Shown here: piece after piece, positions 22,640-33,085 of the stretch
How the letters are laid out: every line of letters begins with the position of its first letter
Position numbering within the stretch: the first letter of the stretch is position 1
From: Mermis nigrescens
Lineage: Eukaryota > Nematoda > Enoplea > Mermithida > Mermithidae
DNA: 64,000 nucleotides
Direction: 5' to 3'
Assembly (NCBI GenBank): GCA_036768485.1
Contig: JAVLUZ010000760.1
Coordinates: 51,597 to 115,596, forward strand
Notes under the pieces: generated by a model
Told to the model about the DNA's origin: nothing
What the model saw: only the letters and a program-made list of their open reading frames with translations
Database searches by the model: none
Position numbers and translations under genes: made by a program

Positions 22640-23700
22640 ATGACTTCACTGTACTTTCCGACCGCTAGCTTCCGGCGTCCGGGGCGTCCAGAGCTGTAGG
22701 CGCAAACCAGGCGAAATCGAGCACTGAAGGACCAGTAAATTCAGTGCGAGCGTCGTTCTTTGTATGAGCGAGCAAATTTTTAGATATTTTATATAAATAT
22801 ATTTTCGCAACATGGCACCTTTATACGTACTGCCAGTGTGTGACCTGCACCGGCAGGCAGTCCTAAACAGTGTTTTTGTGCAAGATACCTTTTTACATGT
22901 ACATAAATGGCATCCAAAGTCTTTGAACATTTTGTACATGCAAATTTTTGTGTTCTTATTATAGTATGATACAGTAGCGATTTAGTGTGGTAAAACAGGG
23001 GTTTTCGACCTTCACTAGCGTATCTTAGCTAATTCCTGGGTCTCTGAATATTTGACATTTTTTCCATTTTAAATGCAAATTCTACTATTTTAAAGATATA
23101 TAGGACAGACAATTACTGATGCGCCGAAAATTCTTCGGGAATTTAAACCTTTTTACAGTTTTTGTCTCTCCAAAATCCTTGTGCATGTGCAAAAGACAAG
23201 TCCTGAAGAGTCTCTGTACATTACTGAAAATCTTTGCCGAATACAAAAAACCGTCGTCCTAAATGTGATAATTCGGCCTGATATAGTTCATAGATTATTT
23301 GGCGCAAGCGCCGAAATTTTATAGAGCTTTTGATGAAATTGCAGATAAAACTTGACTGAGAAAGCTAAACAACGTGTACTACAAATCAGAAATATTACAG
23401 ATATTGTAATATGCCAATTAAATCCTTGTAATAATCACTCCTGTGCTTAGAAATCCAATGCAACATCAGGATAAATTAGTCAATTTTATCTTTGAACGGC
23501 TAAATGTGCTGAAGTTATTAAATAGTACTTGTTTTGCATAAAACTTTTAAAAACAGTATAAATGGATACAAAGATATTTAAATCTGCATAAAGATGTCTA
23601 GATTACACAGAAATTGATTTTTGAGTGTTTAATGCTTCTCCTTCAATCTGAATGCAGTATATTAGCGATATTTTGCGCAAGCGCTGAAAATTCTTTGAAG
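22640..23700. repeat. Internal module shared with hAT-C interiors
   Basis: Contains TTTTACATGTACATAAATGG, ATACAGTAGCGATTTAGTGTGG, AAATCCTTGTGCATGTGC and GGCGCAAGCGCCGAAATTTT. Similar ordered blocks lie at 45360-45900 and 50840-51800 inside elements with different termini, and in part at 63190-63430. Confidence 0.65.
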
Positions 23701-23959
23701 TTGTACTAAAAAGTACTGAAAAACGATATAATTAATATCACTTTGTCCAAGAAAGTATTTTAACATTGCATAAAAATGGCTCAAAATGCATGAGTTGAAA
23801 TTGATTTTGGCAAACCTGCATTTATTGGCCATTTTTAGGTGCGTTTTTCGATTTTCGGCCGAGGATCCGTAATCATTCACGCCCCTCCTTACAAATGTCC
23901 GAAAACCATAAGTGTAACGGAAGGCTTTGGGGAATTCCCCATCCACCCAGGGTTGGACG

Positions 23960-24210
23960 CATACGTGGGCAGCAAGAAAATTCTGGGGTCCAAGATTTTT
24001 GAAGATTCAAAAAATGGCCTGCAAAATGGTGATATGATAAAAACACCATTTTCGACGTTTTTCATCAAGCACTATCCATTGGCATCAAAAAATTGCAGAA
24101 AAAAACAAAAAAATTTTCATAAATTGATTTCGGGGGGTCTTTTGATTTCGGGGGGGATCTTTTGGTTTCGGGGGGGTCCAGACCTCCCCAGATCCCCACG
24201 CCCATGTGTG
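23960..24210 (+). mobile_element. MITE-A copy, TSD G(T/C)TGGACG
   Basis: Starts CATACGTGGGCAGCAAGAAA and ends CCCATGTGTG. GTTGGACG (23952-23959) and GCTGGACG (24211-24218) flank it. Nested within the hAT-D element. Confidence 0.85.
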
Positions 24211-24961
24211 GCTGGACGTCCTCCCCTAACCCTTCCTCAATGTACAAGCTACTTGACTCACCCTCCCATATTTTGGCGAAAATTTGCGCTTTGTTGACTA
24301 TTTTAGGTGCTTTGCCATATTTTGACATGGAATTAGAGTCGCTAATCCCCCACCCGAAATTTCTAGCCGTTACATGTATGCCGAGGAGCCCTCCCGAAAA
24401 TTTTGAGCTGTTACATGCATGTTTTATGAGTGACGGTTCGTCTATTTTCTCTTGCTTACATTCAAAAATACTCTATCACTTCGGAAATTCATTAGTTAGC
24501 TGCAATTTTTCCATAGTAAAAATTAGGTTCTAAAATATTCAAAAGTTTTCACCAAAAATCGTCTGACAGTGACTTGAGTCTTGCACCTCTGAGAGGCGCG
24601 TAATAAACTCCCTCAACCCCTTCCTTCGGAATGTGTGTTTGATCCATGTAACAAGCATGAGAATTAAACTTAGTCATCACATGAATAATAAATTAGCACT
24701 TTGCTGTATGTAACTTTGTGTAACTGGGTACGCGACTGAAACCACAAGAAAAGTCTATAGGTAAAAATAGCCTTTGTATTGCACATGCATTCTAAATAGT
24801 TAATATTCAACGGACATATTAAACTTATTCAAATTTGATTTTAACCCTCGGCGCCTCGGCACTTTTCAGCTTCGCCCTCGGCGCCGAGGCCGAGGCTCCA
24901 AAGAACGCCGAGGCTTGCCGAGGCTGAGGCCGAGGCCTCGGTCCGATCTACTGGCTCAGGC

Positions 24962-25690
24962 CCCATAAAATTTGGTGGGCTGACGTTTTGGCAAGAGCTC
25001 GGCCTACCGGCTGGGGGTGTAGCGACATCTAAACTTCACCAACCCCATCCATGCACTATGTACAGGGGTAAAGCGAGAGGCGTCCCTATGCTTAAGCACG
25101 GTCGATTTCGGGACAAAATGATTTTTTGGAAAAATTTTGAAAATTTGAATAATTTCACTTTACACTATTTTCGGGTTAGGGTGCTTTTGCCGCAGCGTGC
25201 TTTATAACATAGGATCGGACGTAATATAGCCTACATAATGCTACAAGATGGGCAGTGATACGGTACAATGATGTGATATAAGATACCCTGTCTGTGCCGC
25301 AACATGCAGTGATATAAGATAGAAGATACCATCTGCTTTAACATATGAATGATATAAGATATGATATATTACACCCTTTGCTACAACAAACAACAAATTT
25401 TTAAAATATCAAAAATATGGTTTGACCAAAAAAAATTTCCAGAACATCCCAAAACAACAAAAATATGATTTTGGCTAAAGAATTTTCAAAACCCTTCTGT
25501 AACGTCAAAAATATGGGTTTGATCAAAAAAATGGTTGACAAAAAAAGATTTTAAAGAAAATTCAAAAAATAAAATATGGTTTTTACCAACAATTTTTTTT
25601 AGAAATACCCAAAAAAGATCAAAAGTCCCGAAAATAAAAAATACAAGAGACATATCTATTCCATATAGCTATTCAGGCCTATGCTCAGCC
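24962..25690. other. Unassigned sequence
   Basis: Contains a short degenerate repeat of GATATAAGATA near 25275-25370 and of CAAAAATATGGTTTGAC near 25405-25520. No gene recognised. Confidence 0.35.
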
Positions 25691-25698
25691 CGGGCAAC

Positions 25699-26115
25699 CA
25701 TAGGTGGGCGGCACAAAGTTCTACGGAGGGGTGTGCAAGATTTTTTCAAAGATCGAAAAATGGCCCTAAAAATAGTGGCATGGCGAAAAAACACCATTTT
25801 TTAACGTTTCTCATCAAGCACTATCCATCGGCATCAAAAAATTGCGAAAAAACAACAACAAAAATTTCAAAATTGAATTCTGGGAGTATTTTGATTCATG
25901 GGGGGTATTTTGGTTTCTCGGGAGAGGGGAGTGCAGGGGCGGATTTAGGGGGGCCCCCCATTGACACAAAATAGTGCGCAAAATTAAGGATTTTTGAGCG
26001 ATTTTTTGTTTCAAAACGGCTAATTTTTCCGCCCAAGTCAGGGTTCCGCCCCCCATAGGGAAATCTTGGATCCGCCACTGGGAAATGCATACCCCAACCC
26101 CCACGCCCAGGTATG
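25699..26115 (+). mobile_element. MITE-A copy with perfect TSD CGGGCAAC and a nested insertion
   Basis: Starts CATAGGTGGGCGGCACAAAG and ends CGCCCAGGTATG, with CGGGCAAC at 25691-25698 and 26116-26123. It is longer than its relatives because a hAT-E MITE lies inside its 3' half. Confidence 0.88.
25934..26080 (+). mobile_element. Nested hAT-E MITE (CAGGGGCGGATTT ... GGATCCGCCACTG)
   Basis: The 147-bp insert starts CAGGGGCGGATTTAGG and ends TTGGATCCGCCACTG, an inverted repeat typical of hAT MITEs. It interrupts the MITE-A block between the TTTCTCGGG and GCATACCCC parts. The flanking 8-mers are only partly alike (GGGGAGTG / GGAAATGC). Confidence 0.7.
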
Positions 26116-26123
26116 CGGGCAAC

Positions 26124-26182
26124 GCCGGATAGCTCAGCTAGTAAAAATATTAATAATAATAATAACAATAATAATAAAAATA

Positions 26183-26222
<40 letters not shown>

Positions 26223-26515
26223 TTCTACCTAAAATTATTGAGTAAAATGAAATACTTGAAGAGGGTAGTTTCTATCGGAATCCCAGCCCGACAAATCGCC
26301 GCAGGCGATGAAAGGCACCAAAAGTCGATTTGGCCCCTCAATTTGATTGACGGCTTCGTCTTGAGCACAAAAAAAGGAAAATTAGTACTAATTCGAAAAT
26401 CAAAAATGCTTCAAGCGAATAAAAATTGAAAGATTTAGGCGAAACTTAAAATAATCGAAACATATAAAAAATGCGGAAAAAGAGCAGAAGAGTGTATAAA
26501 TATACGCATTTAATA
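26124..26515. other. Unassigned spacer around the microsatellite
   Basis: Apart from the microsatellite, no gene or bounded repeat recognised. Confidence 0.35.
26163..26222. repeat. (ATT)n microsatellite
   Basis: AATAATAAT-type run followed by a clean ATT repeat of about 50 bp. Confidence 0.9.
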
Positions 26516-27124
26516 CTAATGATTAGGGATGCAAGGGGGAGTAAATTTTGGTGTATTCGGGTTCGGGTAGTTCCCTTAAGTTTATTAGAGTTCGGGTAGT
26601 CAAGTTCAATTTATTCGGGTCCGGGTTCGGGTATCCAAATCAATACCCGAACGGGTTCGGGTAACTCAGTTAACATACATATACGCTTAATAAATTAATG
26701 TATAGACAACCCAGTATCCAGAGTTTTATTTCAGCGGAAGGGGGAAAGCAAATTTTTAAGTCGAATATCTCGAGAACCATTAGGAGATAAGCGAGAATAA
26801 ATGCATTTTTGAACGTTTCTCAACGAGCTCTATACAATGGCGAAGAAAAATTTCTAAAAAATTTGCGATTTTTTCTTTCTGTATATCATAAACATACGCA
26901 CAAAATCTATCGTTCAAACTGTCTGCATAACTGAATTCTCTTCATCCGATTCATGAACGACTTCACGAGTTTTGTTTTTGTATCCAATCTTTGTACGTTG
27001 CAAACATAAAGAGAGAAAACGAGTAATCCGCGCCGGAAAAATTTTACATGTTTTCCGTGTCTAACTTTACTTCGAGTGGTTTCGAGCGCTTTAGGCAAAA
27101 AGTTGACATAAAAAAAAACAAGAA

Positions 27125-27680
27125 ATACAAGAAATCTGGCGCGAAGCGCCGGAAAATTTTGCGTTTAATAGCTCAAAGGTCCCCTAAAAACCTGTTTTCG
27201 CGGACTTTTAGATGCACATGAAGGATTTTTAAATTTTTTCAGAAAACTTTGACATTTTTGTCCTTTTAAGCTCAATTTTGCCGCTTTCTGAATATCAACA
27301 ATTCATTAATTATAGCTGGCACGAAGCGCCGGAACCTTCCAACCCTTTTCCTTTTAAGCCGAATTTCGCAGCTTCCCGAATGTATGCAATAGAAATTATA
27401 TCTGGCAAAAAGAGCTAGAATTTTCCCGTATTTTTATTCTTTCAAGCTCATTTCTTTAGGTTTCAGAAGATAAGCAACGCAGGAATGATAATATGGTGCG
27501 AAGCCCCAAAAAATCTGGAAGTTTTCACGCTCTTATGCTCATTTGTGCACCTTACCGAAGATAAGAAATGAAATAAATTAGATCTTGCGAAAAATTTTAT
27601 ATCGCAAATTAAAATATATAATAAATAATAATTTTGACTGAATTAGTGGCGCGAAGCGCCGAAAATTTGAGCATTTTCAC
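27125..27680 (+). repeat. Cluster of degenerate ~90-bp repeats with GGCGCGAAGCGCC palindromes
   Basis: Palindromic cores occur near 27138, 27317, 27410, 27495 and 27647, each followed by GGAAAATTTT-like and TTTTAAGCTCATTT-like text. Spacing is about 80-180 bp, consistent with units of about 90 bp with some lost. Confidence 0.55.
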
Positions 27681-28420
27681 GTTGGGGGACGTAAAAACAT
27701 ATATATCATCATAGCTGAAAATTCTGAACAAAATATCAGGAGTGGAATCCACCTGGATACAGGAATATGTATAATAAAATAGTGTATTTCTCTTATGTTA
27801 GTGCACCTTCGTGACTCACGAGCCAATATCAATTTTACAGTTGTCCAGTGCCTACTAGACACATATATGGGGGCTTACAGTGTCTTTATTGACCATCAGT
27901 CAGAGAACATATAAAATTTAACGGGGACAAGAAGCCTAAAATAGGACAAAAATGGGTAAAAAAATATCCTTGTTAGCAGTGAAAAGGAAGCTTTCGTGCT
28001 CTGTTTACTTCACGTTTTAAGGCTATTGAAGGTGGATAAAGCCCAAAAATTTAGGGTTTCTATGACCCACAGTCTGGGCTGAGCTCCCGAACCATCCGTC
28101 CAGCGCAAGTATGGTGCCTTCTATTTCTATTGGGTGCCAAAGCTTTGTTTTACGACTTGAAGCAGTGCACTTCAGTAGCGATTTCTCGATCTCTGACAAT
28201 AAAAAAGGCAGTAATTTGTCAATAAAAAGCGGAACGCCGGAAATATTTTTATATCTTTAGCGGTTTCAATTTGAATTTAAGGTTTTAAATAAAATCCTTC
28301 AGAAAAGTGTATTGGCGAAAGCGCGAGACAATTTTGTCATCCTTATCGTCTGAAACATAGTTTTAAGAGTCCTTGTAGATACAAATAAGGAATAAAATTT
28401 CCGAAGTCACAAAACATACT

Positions 28421-29831
28421 TTGCATATCTTGCATGAGCTGCGCGCCCCACAAATGCTCTGTGCTACCATTGAAAAAAATTGTTCGCGTCTCTCATCAAG
28501 CGTTTTTTTTTATTCAGTGATATATTTTACATACATTAGCAGAATTATGACACATGCACACTGGTGGTATAAGGGGTATCCCCTACCCCCTACAACAACG
28601 TTTGAAAGGCAAACCCCCTCAGGCCATTTGCGGACCAAATCCAATTGTTGGGATTATGAAAGAGCGCCAAACGATGCGCAGCAGTATAATCTGAAGTATT
28701 TTTCGAGTAGTACTCTGTCCTTTCATTCATTCAAACACTTTTTGTCCATTATTCTGTCCATATTTGATAACCCAAGCCATTCCATCGTTCTCATTATCAC
28801 TTGTTTTCATGCAAACTTAATCACGAATATTTAAAAAACAACAGATTAAAGCATTTTTACGGGTTGTGACGGGGAAGGGGGGGGGCGAGGAACGACAATA
28901 ATTTCTAAAAAAATTAACACAAACTCATCGTTTTAGCGCCATTATTAGCTATAAAAATTATTCATTAACCCCCCCAGGAAACTCGGTTTATCCACTCCCA
29001 GAACATGTGTATGTATGAGGATTATATTTTTCAGGCAATGCCTTAAGTTTTTAAACTGTTCTAGTTTAATTAATTCGATAAAATGCATATGTATGGGGGA
29101 GCGTCTGTAGGATTTTTTAGGAGGGGCGGTCCATAAATTGGTGACCCTTTATTTTAGGGCATGTTCAGTGATACGCAAAATAAAGTTTATTTTCACATGT
29201 TTCCGAACATGTTATATCCATTAGGCTCATTAAATTCGAACTATTGGAAAAAAGTTTGTTTTTCCTCAATAGGCGAAAAAACTTGCGTTTTTTCAGCCGC
29301 GCTTGAGCCAAACTTATGGAAAATAACAATCCTACGGCGCGAAGCGCCGAAAATATTGAGATCGTTAGATAAAAAGGAGCCGATTTTCATTATTTTCTAT
29401 GCATTATCTTATTTATTCAGAATTATTCTTTGGGCTGAGGGGTGACTTCCGCCTTTCTCAGTTCGCTGATGTACATAATGGGTAACCCTAAAAATCTAGA
29501 ATTTCTGAAATCGAAGTTTGTTCTTAAATACAAAACGAAAAGTCAGTCATGTGTGGTATATAGATCGAAAGAGCAGGAAAAGGCAAAAAAAGTAGGTCCA
29601 TTTTCTATTTTCTATAAGCGTACTATTTTGAAGGGTAACCTAACCACCATTTTATGGCTTTCTAATAACACTCATTGTACAACATCTGTCCACTATCTCG
29701 AAACAAAATTTGACGCAGGCAATTACGAGACTGATGCTTTTGACTCGTCATCTCTGTGCAGAAGCAGGGAAATCAGAATGACTCTGAATGCCTTTTATAA
29801 CATGAATTTTACAGGCATAGAACGGATTTAA
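28421..29831 (+). other. Open frames of unknown status inside hAT-F
   Basis: Three open frames of 94-137 residues (28421-28834, 29161-29445, 29442-29831) lie here. None shows a recognisable domain, and the second contains the dispersed GGCGCGAAGCGCC motif in its sequence, so these are probably chance frames in repeat DNA. Host exons cannot be excluded. Confidence 0.3.
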
Positions 29832-30300
29832 TAAATTGTCAACAAAATTATATTTTAGACCTCTAGTGATTATTATTAATTTTTGCTGAATATGCGGTTG
29901 CCTGCTTAATCGTTTACATGTAGTGATCTTGTGTGAACTCTACACAGAGATATTTGATCAGCATATTGAGAATATTTCAATAATTAGCTCGGCTAATGAG
30001 GTAACATAGCCAAAATTTAAATCAATCGTTGAGTTATGCCACTCGGGCCCATTGTATTAAACCCTAATGGATTTTGAGCACCTCTGAAAGGACTTTTAGT
30101 TCATTTCCATCCGTTTCCATTTCTTACGGAACAAGGAAATATTAAATAAAGCAATCTGTGAAAAGAATAATTTTATTCCGCCAAGTTTTTTGGAACAGTC
30201 AATAAAACATTCCCCTGCTTGTTAAATTCAACCCTTACAGTAAAAATTAACCTTTTTTATATATCTAAAGCAAGTCCTCTTTATTTTCATCATTCTATAC

Positions 30301-30830
30301 CAGTGGCGGATCTAGGATTTTTCTAAGGGGGGACGGTATCCCAAGTTTTCCAAAAACAGTCAAAAATAGGTCAGAAATTTGCCCTTAACGCGCGAAACAG
30401 CGTTTTTCAGTGTTTTACATTGTATACTTTTCAATAAAATCACTTTTGACGCAATATGTTTTCTTCAAATTTTAAAATTTTCGACAATTTTGTGCGAAAA
30501 AATCATTAAATTTCTCTCACTTTAACAAAAATCTGGCGCGAAGCGCCGGAAAATTTGTGAAATTAAGGCGGATAAACGTCCAGAAGCATGATTTACTGTT
30601 TGATTTCCCGTATTTATAGCATATGATGCAGAACATCGAAATTTTCAATTGAAAATAGAAGAATACTAAGCAAAAATAGCTGTTTCGGCTGTTAAAATTG
30701 TTTTTGAAACCTACCTGAACAGAAAATGGCTTACAGGTGGCCAAGAAAGTAAATAAATGTCATTAATAGCTATCATCCGGCGCGTAGCGCCGAAAAAATT
30801 CGAGAAATTATGGTCACGGACGGCCAAAAT
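30301..30830 (+). mobile_element. hAT-E element, left end and interior; right end not found
   Basis: Starts CAGTGGCGGATCTAGGATTT. The following GGTATCCCAAGTTTTCC, GCCCTTAACGCGCGAAACAG and GGCGCGAAGCGCCGGAAAAT blocks are the inverse of 46050-45840. The interior continues to about 30830 (GAGAAATTATGGTCAC). No matching right terminus could be placed. Confidence 0.6.
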
Positions 30831-32433
30831 CATTGCAAATTGCAAAAAAGATTAAAATATTTGAGTCGTTCCTTTAGAAATCAATTGAGGGTTTTGAAAA
30901 ATGACGGCATTTACGACGTCATCTCGCTGATATTGAATAATAGCGAAGAAAAAGCCATCTCCACAATCGCCCGTCAGAGCTTGTGCAAATGTAAATAAGG
31001 AATGCCTCACTTCGAAGTCAATTTTTCAGCATGAAGTGACCGCACGAGAAATGCAAATAAGCTAATTTGAATTTTTTTGTTGCTCTCCCGATGCTTATAT
31101 CATACATAGAGACCGGATTTTGGCGTGCAAAAAATTTGTAGATTGCGCGCAAGGTGCGAGCGCGAAAAAGGGGCGATTGCGCGCTTAATTGCGTGCAGAA
31201 ATTCATGCATTCTATACGCAATAAACACGGCTTATTCAAACAAAAACTTGTTAAATGCGATTACATTATGCGTTTCAATATTCTGAAACGTTAAATTTTT
31301 AAAACGATTGGACATAATCACTTTGTACTCTGAAAATGATCGTTCCACGTCCACAGACACGAGGGGGCGTACAAAAATGTTCAACCTTTTGTCCGCGTCT
31401 TTTTCAGTATTAAATTGTTAGACGTCTGGGTTTTTGCTCAGACCATCTCAGAATTTTTTCATCATAGATCCATCCATCCGAACATTTTTGAAACATACAA
31501 AAACATTTTCCGCTGCATTTCTTTTGTCAAACCCTACGTCTCCAATTTTCCTATTTAATAATGTAGCCTAAGAGTTGCCACGTTGATGTCTTTGAGCTTC
31601 TTATCTTCGATCAAAGCTTTTGACGCGCTAACGGCCACTGCATAATCCGTCGGGGCGGTCAAAAAATCTCCAATTTTTTCCTAACATGTACATCAAAATA
31701 GTGCTTTTAAGAGCAAATTCCGAAGGAAACATTAATTGCGCGCAAAGCGCAAAAGTACCAATGTAATTGCGCGCAATCGCGTGCAAAAAGCAAGCGCTCC
31801 ACCGCTTCAAAAACACTGTATTAATGCTTCTCTTGCATTTCTCTATCCAGGCGAGTAGAAAAAAGTTGCGCGCTGCAGGCAGAAATCCGGTCTCTGATCA
31901 AATGACTATCTTTCTATTTCAGGGTTAAAAATAAATTTCAATTTCAGAAATTCCGGATTTTTAGGAGATACCCGTTATATCTATTTGCTGAAGCGGTGCC
32001 AAGCATCATTGTGAGATTAGAGCCGATAATAATTTCAACTACAAAATTTTCTCAGTTTATCCTGCAAAAACAAATCGCCGCTCACTAGCCAAAAAGCTAC
32101 TATTTATGAAGTTTAACTTGATAGAAAAAAATTATACAAATGAATAACGAAGCACTTTTTAAGACAAAATTTCATTTGACGATTATTTTGTGAAAAACAA
32201 GAAAAAACGGCGCGAAGCGCAGAAAATTTTCGAAGTTTTGACATAAAATTGTGTCGTTTTGGTGTACCCGAATAAAATATAAAAACATTCGGGTTGGGGT
32301 TCGGGTAGTCAAAATAAATTTATTCCGGTTCGGGTAATCGATTTCAGTTTGTTCGGGTTCAGGTCCGGGTCCTGAATTTTGTTCGGGTAACCGAGTATTC
32401 GATTTCTGGTTCAAATACCCGTTGTATCCCCAC

Positions 32434-32679
32434 CACACATGGGCATGGGGGTTTGGGGGGCTATGCAGCCCCCAGAAGTTGAAATACCCCCCAGAAATCA
32501 AAATACCCCCCAGAAATTTTTTTGTTGCTTCTTTAGCAATTTTTTGATGCCATTGGATAAGGCTTGATGAGAAACGTCGAAAAATGGTGTTTTTTTCGCC
32601 ATACGACCACTTTTAAGACCATTTTTTGACCTTTGAAAATTTTTTCACCCCCCCAGAATTTCGGTGCTGCCCATCTATG
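32434..32679 (-). mobile_element. MITE-A copy with perfect TSD ATCCCCAC
   Basis: Starts CACACATGGGCATGGGGG and ends CAGCACCGAAATTC in complement. ATCCCCAC occurs at 32426-32433 and 32680-32687. It inserted into the right terminal repeat of hAT-F. Confidence 0.88.
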
Positions 32680-32694
32680 ATCCCCACTAATCAT

Positions 32695-33085
32695 TAATTA
32701 ATTAATTAAACATATTCAAGTCAAAGCATGTAAAATGAGCCAAAACGAGGACAAAGCAAAATTGAGTGCATATGTAGGTATTTATACAAAACTGATAAAA
32801 ATCACAAATCAAATGAAAGTATACATACACTACGCTTTAAAAATCACTCAAGACTGGCGGAATATCAGTTTGTTTTTAAACACTCAAAATTTCAAAACAA
32901 TATGCCGTACGCAAAAACACTTGATTTTTTAAGGTTGCGTCTAAACCTTAATAAATAGTTTTACGGTCATTTATTGACATTAAACTTTAAGAAATTTATT
33001 TAATGAGCCCAGACTCTGAGTTTAAGTTACATTTGAAACTATTCAAAAGTATTTTAAAAATACAAAATCAAAACTCGACACCTAC
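32695..33085. other. Region where the last methyltransferase exon was expected
   Basis: Read on the minus strand for a continuation of the methyltransferase (family motif like FNQLxGPxRIIVPF). Nothing matching was seen here or, by eye, further down to about 29500. Confidence 0.35.

Larger units (their letters stand above)
22071..24953 (+). mobile_element. hAT-D element (CAGTGATCTGGACCGAGG ends) with perfect TSD GCTCAGGC
   Basis: Left end CAGTGATCTGGACCGAGG; right end the complement of CAGTAGATCGGACCGAGG. GCTCAGGC occurs at 22063-22070 and 24954-24961. GC-rich CCTCGGC subterminal repeats lie at both ends. The 2.9-kb interior has no transposase. It contains the shared module with GTACATGTACA and GGCGCAAGCGCC motifs (22640-23700) and a nested MITE-A at 23960. 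The open frame at 22051-22233 is only the subterminal repeat read through and is not a gene. Confidence 0.88.
26524..32686 (+). mobile_element. hAT-F: 6.2-kb element with TAGGGATGCAA ends
   Basis: The left end TAGGGATGCAA is the inverted counterpart of TTGTATCCCCA at the right end (9/11), which is split by a MITE-A insertion at 32434. CTAATGAT (26516-26523) and CTAATCAT (32687-32694) are 7/8 identical. Subterminal repeats of CGGGTTCGGGTA lie at 26560-26670 and, inverted in part, 32280-32420. The interior is very long for a non-autonomous hAT. It includes five GGCGCGAAGCGCC-type blocks at 27130-27660 and others to 32215. I found no transposase; the open frames at 28421-28834 and 29442-29831 show no family motifs. 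Confidence 0.7.

Noticed and set aside
28421..28834. 137-residue open frame as a host gene
   Set aside because: No domain, signal or exon context; lies in a repeat-derived region. Kept only as an unknown frame.
31130..31215. TTCTATAC at 31208 as the right TSD of the hAT-E copy starting at 30301
   Set aside because: The 8-mer matches the bases before 30301, but the sequence before it lacks the expected CCGCCACTG-type terminus, so a chance match is likely.
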